A DNA stretch of 16,248 nucleotides from an uncultured bacterium (GTDB taxonomy: Bacteria; Pseudomonadota; Gammaproteobacteria; Burkholderiales; Burkholderiaceae_E), in the NCBI GenBank assembly GCA_903864485.1, contig CAIPGD010000383.1:1-16248 (forward strand), written 5' to 3'. The notes under the pieces were generated by a model, which was not told the origin of the DNA, searched no databases, and saw only the letters and a program-made list of their open reading frames with translations. The first letter of the stretch is position 1; each line of letters begins with the position of its first letter. The translations under genes and the position numbers were made by a program. Positions 8,601-16,010 of the stretch are shown piece by piece.

Positions 8601-9050
8601 GCGTTGATCTACACCTACCTGGGTGACTGGATCGGCCGCCAGAAGCGTGATGCCGACAGCGGCGTCGACGGAGCCCAGGAAAAGCTGGCTGCCGCTGAGG
8701 CGCTGAAGAAACGCCTGGAACTGATTCTGACGGGCGAGGCGCCCTACGACATCTTTGTGCGGTGGAAGCCGATCGAGGAGCAGCCCATTGGCTGGAACCC
8801 CGACCTGAACGACGGGGTGCGCTTGAACATCCGCCCCTTTCTCTCAGTGCCAGATGTAGGCAAACGCGGAGCGGGCGTACTGCGTGACAAGCCAAAGAGC
8901 CTGCATTGGGAAAAGGACCGGGGCAGCGATGTGCCGTCAGCCCCTTGGTACGAGCTCGGCTTGCAATACGACGGCAAAGTGGGCGACCGTATCAATGACC
9001 ACCACTTGAGCCTGGCCGACAAACGCAAGGCGCGGGAGAAGGCCAAGTGA
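5655..9050 (+). CDS. pglX: PglX (BrxX), BREX adenine-specific DNA methyltransferase
   Basis: PglX uses S-adenosylmethionine to methylate adenine (N6) in a non-palindromic host motif, marking self DNA; it also sets the specificity of BREX exclusion. The 1131-residue length fits the type 1 family. An N-terminal helical region (1-270) precedes the AdoMet-binding motif DPCCGSGHF at 281-289. Family-typical ENIHGLELDPRCVEIAVFAV comes next. The catalytic motif IV reads NVPY at 480-483 (TNVPYLGRGQQ) instead of the commoner NPPY. The region after it should hold the target recognition part. A C-terminal domain (about 930-1131) contains RPFVWHIWDGLRDGF and LNIRPF. The start is ATG 5655, directly followed by a second ATG; GAGG at the brxC stop may serve as its ribosome site. 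The part from about 6930 to 8450 has lower GC and different codon use from both ends of the gene. The stop overlaps the next gene by 4 nt (GTGA). Confidence 0.94.
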   Translation: MMQALDKDLRSALEKTVKAARTVAETAAHAALDQLGVGHDKPEAFLSDAEKALRNRMRTHGKQLGDARDSKSTNPTYGKQEVQHLVQEVAYQHWHRMLFARFLADNNLLMYDGVAVTIEECDELAPDEGAKSGWELAGKLAARMLPQVFKPGSPVFELTFAPEHQSELERLLKALPDAVFKASDSLGWVYQFWQADNKERINKSEVKIGADELPAVTQLFTEPYMVAFLLHNSFGAWWATRHPGKPCPVNLDYFRTLEDGTPAAGKFEGWPDSLADFKLLDPCCGSGHFLVAAFLMLVPIRMAAEGLSAKEAVNRVLAENIHGLELDPRCVEIAVFAVALEAWRYSDASGRPLGVREIPAPNIACCGLKVAAKAQDWEALVPDDAANAEYVRQELRHLHASFAQAPLLGSLLDPSRSLKDDLATSSFETLTLLLRKALATERPADLASNDGDRWEMAISAQGLLDAARLLDARYHLVITNVPYLGRGQQCDVLRDYCESHFAHAKGDLANVFLERCLELSVDGSGGVLQIVMPQNWLFQSSYKKQRESLLKNVCWNLLVRLGEGGFESLQAAGAFIILLTQTNAPPSPNFLLHGLDASSPRTAQEKAKLLLSSEVVAVSQQGQLRNPDALVTLGDLEQSIPQLNVVTNSYQGLRTGDLNRFVQTFWERDKFNGGWEPFQTTSDDENGGYTGLTHSIFWEAGRGALHSYAAATRDRLHDMHESGNRAWGRKGIAVAQMRNLRATYYLGAKFDNTLAVLYPKNDDHILPAIAAYMMSPEYEQQVRVLNQSVYVTNATLAKVPFDLPYWKSVAEVQYPNGLPQPYSDDPTQWIFHGHPQPATFPLQVAVARLVGYSWPSEADGKMELSDEARTWITRSKALASHADKDGIVCVPPVGREASASDRLLNLLADAYGTDWSNDVLAKLLTAADHAGKSLDTWLRDKFFTQHCALFGNRPFVWHIWDGLRDGFAALVNYHKLDYKALEALIYTYLGDWIGRQKRDADSGVDGAQEKLAAAEALKKRLELILTGEAPYDIFVRWKPIEEQPIGWNPDLNDGVRLNIRPFLSVPDVGKRGAGVLRDKPKSLHWEKDRGSDVPSAPWYELGLQYDGKVGDRINDHHLSLADKRKAREKAK

Positions 9051-10879
9051 TCAAGTCGGTCAACAACTACCCGGTCTCGCAGCTCTTCGACATCGAAGCG
9101 GGTGTGGTCTATGCGATCCCGCGCTACCAGCGCGAATACACCTGGAAGATGGATCAGTGGGAGTCGCTCTTCGATGACGTAGAAGAGAACGACCCCGGGT
9201 ACTTCTTGGGTTCGATCATCTGCATCAACCAGACCACCGACACCCTGGCCGTGCAGCGGCTGGAGGTGGTGGACGGCCAGCAAAGGCTGACGACGCTGTC
9301 GCTGCTGTTCGCGGCGCTGTACCAGTCGCTGAAGCGGCACGAGAAGGATCTGGACGACGACCAGCGCGTGGAGCTGATCAACCTCAAGCGCAAGCTGGTG
9401 TTGAAGAAGGGAGACGACCAGTTGCGCGTCATCCCGCAGATTCAGAACAACAACCAGAACGACTACCGCGCCGTCTTGTCCGACGTGGGCGTGATCAGCC
9501 CGTTCGATACGCCGGCCTACGCGGGCAACCGCAAGATCTTCCGCGCATTCCGGTACTTCCAGGGTCGCATCGAAGAGATGGTGCAGGGCGAGAACGATCG
9601 CCTGGCGTCGATCATGGCCTTCCTCGACAAGGTGAGCCAGGCCTGCCTGGTGAAGATCGAGGTGGCCAGCCACGCCGATGCCTACACGCTCTTCGAGTCG
9701 CTCAACAACCGGGGCATGCCGCTCACGGCCATCGACCTGATCAAGAACAAGCTGCTGGCCCGGCTGGAAACCACCGAGCCCGGCAAGGTGGACCACTACT
9801 TCGACGTGTGGAACAAGCTGCTGGGCTATCTGGGCGACGACTACAGCGTCCAGGAGCGCTTCTTTCGGCACTACTACAACGCGTTCAAAGACCCGCTGAA
9901 CGTACCGTTCCGCAAGGACGAGGACAAGAAGAAGGACCCCCTGGGACCGGTGGCCACAAGGTCCAACCTGATCCAGATCTACGAGAAGCTGATCAATCAG
10001 GACGCCAAGCACCACCTACAGGCCATCCGTTCCGCCGGCCAGCTGTATGCACTGATGCTGGCCCGGAACACTGACGAGGCCTGGGCTCCGCTGGACAAGC
10101 CGCTGAAGGACCTTGACCGCATTCAGGGCGCCCCGTCTTACCTGTTGATGCTGTACCTGCTGGTGCGTCGTGAGGCGCTGGGCATCGACGTGGCGCAGCT
10201 GGAAGATATCGCGCGGCTGCTGGTTTGCTTCTTCGTTCGACGCAACCTCACCGACACGCCGCCCACCCGTGACCTGACGCGCCTGTTCATGGCCGCCATC
10301 GACAAGGTGGCAGAGCTGTCGGGGGCCGCCGTGGTGACGACGATTCGCGACGAGCTGCTGGCGGTGTCGGCCAGCGACGAGACTTTCCGCAGCAAGCTGG
10401 TAGGTGCCATCTACGAGGAGAACGCCGGAGTCACCCGGTTTGTGCTGTGCGCCTTGGCCGAGCAGAGCATGACCAAGGAGACCTGGGTCGATCTGTGGAA
10501 GTACGAAGGCAAGCTCTTCGTGTGGACCATCGAGCACATCTTCCCGCAAGGCGACAACATCCCCGCGTCGTGGGTGACCATGATTGCGGGCGGCGACGAG
10601 AAGAAGGCCAAGGCCATTCAGGAAACGCATGTCCACAAGCTCGGCAACCTGACGATCTCCGGCTTCAACAGCGCGCTGGGCAACAAGAGCTTCAAAGACA
10701 AACGCGACCGCACCGACAGCAAGGGCCGTGAGGTGGGCTACAAGAACGGGCTCAAGCTCAATGCCGAATTGGCAACGTCCGATTCGTGGAGCGTGAAGCA
10801 GATCGATACACGAACCACCACGCTGGTGGACCAGGTGGTGAGCCTCTTCGCCATGACAGGGGGCCAGCCATGCGCGTGA
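9047..10879 (+). CDS. DUF262/DUF1524 GmrSD-family nuclease embedded in BREX (BrxU-like)
   Basis: This 610-residue protein joins the two halves of the GmrSD modification-dependent (type IV) restriction family. The N-terminal DUF262 (GmrS-like, ParB/Srx-fold NTPase) part shows IPRYQREYTW at 24-33, DGQQRLTTL at 76-84 and LFESLNNRGMPLTAIDLIKN from 215. The C-terminal DUF1524 (GmrD-like, His-Me finger/HNH nuclease) part shows EHIFPQ with H497, then HKLGNLTI at 530-537 and N541...GNKSFKDKR, the expected catalytic and metal-binding set. The nuclease therefore looks intact. Family members cut DNA with glucosylated or hydroxymethylated cytosines in an NTP-dependent manner; the BREX-encoded one studied experimentally is BrxU. 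The GTG start at 9047 overlaps the pglX stop by 4 nt, and its end overlaps pglZ by 10 nt, so it is an integral operon member. It would cover phages with modified DNA. Composition is GC-rich, matching the flanking ends of pglX and pglZ. Substrate is inferred, and it may be a related DUF262 subfamily rather than BrxU itself. Confidence 0.87.
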   Translation: MIKSVNNYPVSQLFDIEAGVVYAIPRYQREYTWKMDQWESLFDDVEENDPGYFLGSIICINQTTDTLAVQRLEVVDGQQRLTTLSLLFAALYQSLKRHEKDLDDDQRVELINLKRKLVLKKGDDQLRVIPQIQNNNQNDYRAVLSDVGVISPFDTPAYAGNRKIFRAFRYFQGRIEEMVQGENDRLASIMAFLDKVSQACLVKIEVASHADAYTLFESLNNRGMPLTAIDLIKNKLLARLETTEPGKVDHYFDVWNKLLGYLGDDYSVQERFFRHYYNAFKDPLNVPFRKDEDKKKDPLGPVATRSNLIQIYEKLINQDAKHHLQAIRSAGQLYALMLARNTDEAWAPLDKPLKDLDRIQGAPSYLLMLYLLVRREALGIDVAQLEDIARLLVCFFVRRNLTDTPPTRDLTRLFMAAIDKVAELSGAAVVTTIRDELLAVSASDETFRSKLVGAIYEENAGVTRFVLCALAEQSMTKETWVDLWKYEGKLFVWTIEHIFPQGDNIPASWVTMIAGGDEKKAKAIQETHVHKLGNLTISGFNSALGNKSFKDKRDRTDSKGREVGYKNGLKLNAELATSDSWSVKQIDTRTTTLVDQVVSLFAMTGGQPCA

Positions 10880-13218
10880 TCGAACATCTGGTCAAGACTC
10901 TGCGCGACTCGGCGATCTTCAACCCCGAGGTTCAAGTCACGCCCTCGTGCATCTTGTGGCCCGACAAAGACCGCCAGTGGGAGGCTGTGATCCCGCGCCT
11001 GCAGAGCGAGCTGGCGGAACTGCTGGTGCTGGGCGACTTCACGCCCGAGAACCGCACCGGGCCAGCCATCTGGCTGCGCTGCGTGATTGCGGGCAAGGCG
11101 CCCGATGTCACTTTGCCAGCCGACCGCGTGCCGGTGTTCTACCTGCCTGGCGTGAGCCGCCAGGACTTGCGGGCGATCGAAGACTGCCCGGACCTGTTGA
11201 AGCCCTTGGCCGAACTGCAATACCGGGGCGTGATCTGGTCACAGGCCAACGCCAAGGACTGGACCATCATGGCCTTCCTGAAGTCCGACCAAGGCGGCAT
11301 GGGTCTGGACGTGGCCCAGGACAACGACGCCAAGAACGCCATGCAACTGGCGCTGTACCGGCTGCTGGATGAAGAGCTTGAACTGCTGAAGGGCAAGCGG
11401 CTGGACAAGGACTACTTCAACACCCTGCTGACCGGCGGCGACCCGGTGCGCGACTTGCTGCAATGGCTGGATCTGGGCGACGCTTTCCAGACCACTCGCG
11501 GCGCCAACGAGTGGAAGGCCTTTGTGGAGGTCTGCAAGTCACAGCTGGCGTTCAACCCCCAGGCCGATGGCGTCTTGGCAGGTGCCAGCAAGCTGGCGAT
11601 GCGCGAAGGGCACTGGCATTCGGTGTGGGAGCGGTACAGCGAAGCACCCAAGCGCTACCCCAACATCCCGAGCCGAATCCGCCAGTGCAAGCCGCCCGAC
11701 CTCGGCATCTTCGACACTCCTGCAGAAAAACTCAGCGGTTGGCCGCAGTGGAACGAAGAGCAAGAGAAGTCGCTCCAGCATGATCTGCTGGCCTTGAACC
11801 AGATGCCTGCGCATGAAGCCAGGAAGCGCGTGCTGGAGCTTGAGAAGGCGCATGCGCTGCGCCGTGATCTGGTATGGGCCGAGTTGGGTGAGTCGCCGCT
11901 GGCACTGGCCGCCAAGCACCTGGCAGTGGTTGCGGAAGTGACCAAAACGGCGTTGGCGGCCGGCACCGTCGCGGACTTGCAAGCTGGGTATGCTGCGCAG
12001 GGCTGGCGTGCCGACGATGCTGTGCTGGCAGCGCTGGCGTGTGTAGATAAGGTTGTCGATGGGGATGCAGTGACGGCCGCCGTTAGGGCGATATATCTGC
12101 CTTGGCTAGAGGAATCTGCGCGCTATCTACAAAAGCTGGTAGACGGCTCTTCCTATCCAGGTGGAACGATCGCCAATGCGAAAGCCTTTGCCCCCTCCAA
12201 AGGAGAGTGCGTTCTATTCGTGGATGGTCTGCGTTTTGACACAGCTCGCCGTCTATCGCTGGTCTTAGAGAAGCGCGGTTGCCAAGTAGCGGAAGCCATG
12301 AAGTGGACCGCCCTGCCAAGCGTAACTGCGACCGGAAAGGCAGCTGCTTCGCCCGTGCGGAATAAAATAAGCGGCACTGACGATTGCGATGACTTCGAAC
12401 CATGTGTTGCTGCGACGGGCCAGTCGCTTAAGGGCGGCTATTACTTAAAGAAGCTACTGAACGACAACCAATGGAAGGTGCAGGACCGCGCCGATAGCGG
12501 CGATGGTCAGGGCAACGCATGGTGCGAGTTCGGCGATATCGACAGCGAGGGGCATGCCCGTGGATGGAAGCTGGCCAAACACATTGACCCGCTTCTCGCA
12601 GAGATTGCAGAACGCATCGGCGCCTTGTTGGGCGCAGGTTGGAATCGCGTTAGGGTAGTGACCGACCATGGCTGGTTGCTCATGCCGGGCAAGTTGCCCA
12701 CGATTCAGATGTCCAAGGACCTCACTGACAACAAGTGGGGGCGCTGCGCCTCTATCAAGCCAGGTGCTTCCACCGATGAGCGTTTGTACCCCTGGTTCTG
12801 GAATCCGAACCAGAGGTTCGCGCTTGCTGATGGCGTGAGCTGCTACGGAAGATCGGTGGACTACAACCATGGCGGACTCAGCCTGCAGGAATGCCTGACC
12901 TTAGATTTGGTGGTCACCCAAAGTGAACATGTGTTGGGCAAACAGCTGGTCGAGGTCACAGATATCGCCTGGAAGGGATTGCGCTGCACGGTTGCCGTGG
13001 ACGGCCAGTACGCGAATCTGTCTCTAGACATCCGCACTCAGGCGGGCGACCCGGCAACTAGCGTGGTCGTGAGCGTGAAAGCGCTCAAGGACAATGGCAC
13101 CGCATCGGTGGTTGTTGAGAACGAAGAGTTGCAAGGCCGGGAAGGGTTTCTGGTCTTGATCTCTGAAGCTGGCGAGTCAGTGCTGCAGATCACGACGGTT
13201 ATTGGCGGAGAAAACTAG
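10870..13218 (+). CDS. pglZ: PglZ (BrxZ), BREX alkaline phosphatase-superfamily protein
   Basis: PglZ is the defining BREX protein, a member of the alkaline phosphatase superfamily with metal-dependent phosphodiesterase or nuclease-like activity, required for exclusion and usually also for host methylation. The product is 782 residues, normal for type 1. The N-terminal half (WPDKDRQWEAVIPRLQ and after) is the less-studied helical region. The PglZ domain lies in the second half, with the metal-site motif VLFVDGLRFDTARRL (D452 and D457) and VVTDHGWLLMPGKLP (D599, H600). The start is ATG 10870, 10 nt before the nuclease gene ends, with an AGGGGG ribosome site 7-8 nt upstream. The frame is open up to 10786, but the MRVIEHLVKTL start fits the family. 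Composition switches near 12030 from GC-rich to mid-GC, close to where the phosphatase domain begins. The TAG stop abuts the brxL ATG. Confidence 0.93.
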   Translation: MRVIEHLVKTLRDSAIFNPEVQVTPSCILWPDKDRQWEAVIPRLQSELAELLVLGDFTPENRTGPAIWLRCVIAGKAPDVTLPADRVPVFYLPGVSRQDLRAIEDCPDLLKPLAELQYRGVIWSQANAKDWTIMAFLKSDQGGMGLDVAQDNDAKNAMQLALYRLLDEELELLKGKRLDKDYFNTLLTGGDPVRDLLQWLDLGDAFQTTRGANEWKAFVEVCKSQLAFNPQADGVLAGASKLAMREGHWHSVWERYSEAPKRYPNIPSRIRQCKPPDLGIFDTPAEKLSGWPQWNEEQEKSLQHDLLALNQMPAHEARKRVLELEKAHALRRDLVWAELGESPLALAAKHLAVVAEVTKTALAAGTVADLQAGYAAQGWRADDAVLAALACVDKVVDGDAVTAAVRAIYLPWLEESARYLQKLVDGSSYPGGTIANAKAFAPSKGECVLFVDGLRFDTARRLSLVLEKRGCQVAEAMKWTALPSVTATGKAAASPVRNKISGTDDCDDFEPCVAATGQSLKGGYYLKKLLNDNQWKVQDRADSGDGQGNAWCEFGDIDSEGHARGWKLAKHIDPLLAEIAERIGALLGAGWNRVRVVTDHGWLLMPGKLPTIQMSKDLTDNKWGRCASIKPGASTDERLYPWFWNPNQRFALADGVSCYGRSVDYNHGGLSLQECLTLDLVVTQSEHVLGKQLVEVTDIAWKGLRCTVAVDGQYANLSLDIRTQAGDPATSVVVSVKALKDNGTASVVVENEELQGREGFLVLISEAGESVLQITTVIGGEN

Positions 13219-15267
13219 ATGATTGAGCTTGATCAAATTGATAAGAAGGCAATCAGTGCTCTCGATGGGTACCTGGTTCGAAAGGATCTCGTTCGGACAT
13301 TTAGCCGCCAATTTCCAGTCCCAACCTACGTTGTGGAATTCTTGCTTGGCCGGTACTGCGCCACGACGGATGAAGTCGAAATCAAGGAGGGCCTTGAGAT
13401 TGTCCAGAAACAGCTGGCTTCCAGAACCGTCAAGGCAGGCGAAGACGAGCTGTTTAAGGCGCGGGCACGCGAGTCCGGGTCGGTCAAGATCATCGATATC
13501 ATCACGGCACGGCTGGACTCTAAGACAGATTCCTACGTCGCATCACTGCCCAGTCTTCGTCTAACTGACGTTCGTATATCACCGGAACTGGTGAAGGAAA
13601 ACGAGCGCATGTTGACTGGGGGCTTTTACGCTGAGATCACTCTTGGCTATGACGCATCGATCGCCCAAGAAAAGGGCGGTCGGCCTTTTGGCGTGGATGG
13701 GCTGCGTGCGATACAGCTCTCGAAGCGCGAAATTTTGGACGTTCTAGGGACAGGGCGTGAGTCCTTCACGACGTCTGAGTGGCGAGACTTTCTGTTGCGA
13801 AGCGTTGGCTTTGAGCCGTCGTCGCTGTCCGATCGAGCCAAGGATGCGCTGCTGCTCCGCATGGTTCCGTTCGTAGAGCGCAACTACAACATGGTAGAGC
13901 TCGGACCTCGCGGAACTGGAAAGTCACACCTCTTTCAGCAGATATCGCCCTATGCGCATCTGATTTCTGGCGGCAAAGCGACTGTAGCCAGAATGTTCGT
14001 AAACAACTCCAACGGCCAACGCGGCCTTGTCTGCCAGTACGACGTGGTGTGTTTCGACGAGGTGTCTGGTGTCTCCTTTGACCAAAAGGATGGCGTAAAC
14101 ATCATGAAGGGCTACATGGAGAGCGGCGAGTTCTCGCGCGGTAAAGAAAGCATCAGGGCTGATGGATCGATCGTGTTAGTTGGTAACTTCGACGTTGATG
14201 TAGAGCACCAACAGCGCGTCGGGCACCTGTTTGGTCCTTTGCCGCCAGAAATGCGCGACGACACGGCCTTCATGGACCGCATTCACTGCTTCCTGCCGGG
14301 TTGGGATGTGCCCAAGCTAAACCCAACACTCTTTACTGAGCACTTTGGCTTGGTTAGCGACTTCCTCTCCGAGTGCTTTACGCAGTTGCGCAACCAAAGC
14401 CGAGTGTCAACGCTTCAGGACCGAGTCTATTGGGGCGGTTCACTTTCCGGCCGCGACATTACCGGTGTGAACAAGACTGTTAGCGGTTTGCTAAAGCTGC
14501 TTTATCCCAATGCGAACGCACAAGTGAGTGAGGTTGACCTGGAATGGGCCGTGCGTCTGGCGCTTGAATGTCGCCGGCGGGTCAAGGAACAACAAAAGCG
14601 GATCGGTGCTGCAGAGTTTCGTAACACCCATTTCAGCTACACCATGGGAGCCGAGGGAGTGGAAAAGTTCGTTTCCACTCCGGAGCTCCAGAGCCAGGGT
14701 GGCATTGGTGATGAACCGCTCGAATGCGGTCAGGTGTGGACCATCAGCTCTGGCGGCCAGGATGAACACCCAGGTTTGTTCCGCCTGGAGGTCACAGAAG
14801 GACCTGGTAGCGGAGTCCGCGTCCTGAACAACCCGGTGCCAGCACCCTTTCGCGAATCGATCCGCTATGCCGAGCAGAACCTATATGCCCGGGCCACAAG
14901 CTTGGTTGGCGATCGTGATCCAAGGTCTCACGAGTTCTCGGTGCAGTTGCGCGGGTTTGATGCCGCCAAGTCCGGAGCAAAGACTGGTGTTGCAGCGCTC
15001 ATTTCATTGGCGAGTGCATTGCTTAAGAAGTCGGTACGCGGAGGTCTTGTTGTTGTTGGTGAGGTGACCCTCGGTGGCACCATCGAACCTGTTCACAACG
15101 CAGTCAGTCTCGCTGAACTTGCCGTAGAGAAGGGCGCGAAGTCACTGCTGTTGCCGGTTTCTTGTCGGAGGCAGTTGTTCGATCTGTCAGATGAAATGGC
15201 TACAAAGCTTGATATCGAGTTCTATCAGGATGGCAGGGATGCTTTGCTGAAGGCGCTTGCAGATTGA
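13219..15267 (+). CDS. brxL: BrxL, AAA+ / Lon-like BREX effector
   Basis: BrxL is the last core gene of type 1 BREX, an AAA+ ATPase that forms ring assemblies on DNA and is needed for phage restriction but not for host methylation. The 682-residue product has an N-terminal region of about 200 residues, a Walker A motif GPRGTGKSH from residue 229, and a Walker B motif VCFDEVSG with D280-E281. A Lon-protease-like C-terminal domain runs from about 570 and contains GLVVVGEVTLGGTIEPVHNA. Aligned by eye to Lon, the position of the catalytic Ser in GPSAG is occupied by SGAKTG (585-590), and the catalytic Lys position falls in NAVSLAELA with no Lys. The domain is therefore probably not a working Ser-Lys protease. 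ATG 13219 follows the pglZ stop with no gap. A ribosome site GGCGGAG lies in the end of pglZ. Composition is mid-GC, like brxA and brxB. Two stop codons follow closely (TGA, then TAG in the same frame). Confidence 0.93.
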   Translation: MIELDQIDKKAISALDGYLVRKDLVRTFSRQFPVPTYVVEFLLGRYCATTDEVEIKEGLEIVQKQLASRTVKAGEDELFKARARESGSVKIIDIITARLDSKTDSYVASLPSLRLTDVRISPELVKENERMLTGGFYAEITLGYDASIAQEKGGRPFGVDGLRAIQLSKREILDVLGTGRESFTTSEWRDFLLRSVGFEPSSLSDRAKDALLLRMVPFVERNYNMVELGPRGTGKSHLFQQISPYAHLISGGKATVARMFVNNSNGQRGLVCQYDVVCFDEVSGVSFDQKDGVNIMKGYMESGEFSRGKESIRADGSIVLVGNFDVDVEHQQRVGHLFGPLPPEMRDDTAFMDRIHCFLPGWDVPKLNPTLFTEHFGLVSDFLSECFTQLRNQSRVSTLQDRVYWGGSLSGRDITGVNKTVSGLLKLLYPNANAQVSEVDLEWAVRLALECRRRVKEQQKRIGAAEFRNTHFSYTMGAEGVEKFVSTPELQSQGGIGDEPLECGQVWTISSGGQDEHPGLFRLEVTEGPGSGVRVLNNPVPAPFRESIRYAEQNLYARATSLVGDRDPRSHEFSVQLRGFDAAKSGAKTGVAALISLASALLKKSVRGGLVVVGEVTLGGTIEPVHNAVSLAELAVEKGAKSLLLPVSCRRQLFDLSDEMATKLDIEFYQDGRDALLKALAD

Positions 15268-15298
15268 TAGGCGTAAAGGGCCAGGGTTTGAATTACTG

Positions 15299-15316
15299 CT
15301 CCTCTAAGACGAGGGG
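15299..15316 (+). terminator. Possible weak terminator stem after brxL
   Basis: A short hairpin CTCCTC-TAAGAC-GAGGGG (6 bp with one T-G pair) lies 32 nt after the brxL stop. It could help end the BREX transcript, but no T-run follows, so it does not meet the usual pattern of an intrinsic terminator. The rest of the gap 15268-15362 is AT-richer and may hold a promoter for the next gene (TATGCT at 15332-15337), with no clear -35. Confidence 0.2.
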
Positions 15317-15362
15317 TGTCAATGCGCAGTTTATGCTATTAAATATCTAGGGATTTGCGCGA

Positions 15363-15758
15363 ATGAAAGCTATAGGAATTATTTTTGCTGCACTAACAAT
15401 ATTGGTGGCTAATCAAGCAATCGCAGCTAAATGGGAAGTAATGGAGAAGATGCCTGGGCATATTTTGAGGGATGGTGTCCTTAGCATAGACAAACAAAGC
15501 ATCGTTTACGACGGTGAAAAAATGTCTTTTTGGGTAAAGGCAGAATCGAGTTCGCCCCAAAGCAAGATCACACCAGTTCGACTTTTGTTTCACTTTACGG
15601 CCAAGTGTTCGAAGCGTCTTTTAAGCACCGATCAGCAAATAAATTCTGACGGGCGTGTGAATCGTTTGGCAGGCAGTTTCGAGCCGGTGGAGCCAGAAAG
15701 CTTTAACGAATACCTTTTAAACGAGGTTTGCTCGTACAAGCGATGGTTATTCTTCTAA
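15363..15758 (+). CDS. Small secreted protein, possibly surface-adhesin E-like fold
   Basis: The 131-residue product starts with a clear signal peptide, MKAIGIIFAALTILVANQAIAA, and cleavage is expected after AIA-A or AA before KWEVMEK. The mature part (about 110 aa) has alternating hydrophobic patterns of beta strands (VLSIDKQSIVYDGEKMSFWV, VRLLFHFTAKC) and two Cys residues (in AKCSK and NEVCSYKRW) that could form one disulfide. The layout W...-D..SI.....-.FWVK... with a Cys pair recalls the small periplasmic surface-adhesin protein E-like family, but this is a weak pattern match. The ATG has AGGGA 9 nt upstream. Its GC content and codon use are visibly lower than the BREX genes, suggesting separate acquisition. 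It is separated from brxL by 95 nt and is probably not part of the defence operon. Confidence 0.6.
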   Translation: MKAIGIIFAALTILVANQAIAAKWEVMEKMPGHILRDGVLSIDKQSIVYDGEKMSFWVKAESSSPQSKITPVRLLFHFTAKCSKRLLSTDQQINSDGRVNRLAGSFEPVEPESFNEYLLNEVCSYKRWLFF

Positions 15759-16010
15759 TCATCTGTGGGCGCTATAAACGGAGAGCTCCAAGACGTTGGG
15801 ACAACATTGGCCGTGCTTCCATGCTTCGCGCATGGGTGAGGCAGGCAGGTTTCGCAATATCCAGCGCATGTTCGCGGCATAGCTTTTATGGGTGTGCGGA
15901 TGGCCTGTTCGAAGCCGCTAATCATGCGCTGCGCCCATAAAGAGAAGCTCGCTTTGATTCGTAGTTCCTCGCGAGTAACCTTTGTTGGATGGGGGGATTA
16001 CCATACGAAG
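15759..16010. other. Non-coding spacer with inverted repeats between secreted-protein gene and IS remnant
   Basis: I find no credible gene here on either strand. The stretch holds several inverted repeats. CCATGC-TTCGC-GCATGG at 15819-15835 is a perfect 6-bp hairpin and may end the upstream transcript. CAGCGCATG (15862-15870) pairs with CATGCGCTG (15923-15931), and TTTATGGG (15885-15892) pairs with CCCATAAA (15934-15941). The last two pairs are interleaved rather than nested. Part of it may be a decayed gene or mobile element end, but I recognise nothing. Confidence 0.4.

Noticed and set aside
8744..10015. Long minus-strand reading frame (423 codons) opposite pglX and the nuclease gene
   Set aside because: It lies antisense to two genes with clear family motifs in a GC-rich stretch, where long antisense frames arise from third-position bias. 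Its product is low-complexity (runs of V, L, H, Q, R) with no recognisable motif.
10786..10869. Longer pglZ start giving a 28-residue N-terminal extension
   Set aside because: It would overlap the nuclease gene by 94 nt, reads MEREADRYTNHHAGG with no family resemblance, and ATG 10870 has a good ribosome site and a typical PglZ start.
15728..15940. 70-codon plus-strand frame after the secreted-protein gene
   Set aside because: It starts inside that gene in another phase, runs through hairpin-forming DNA and has no ribosome site or recognisable motif.
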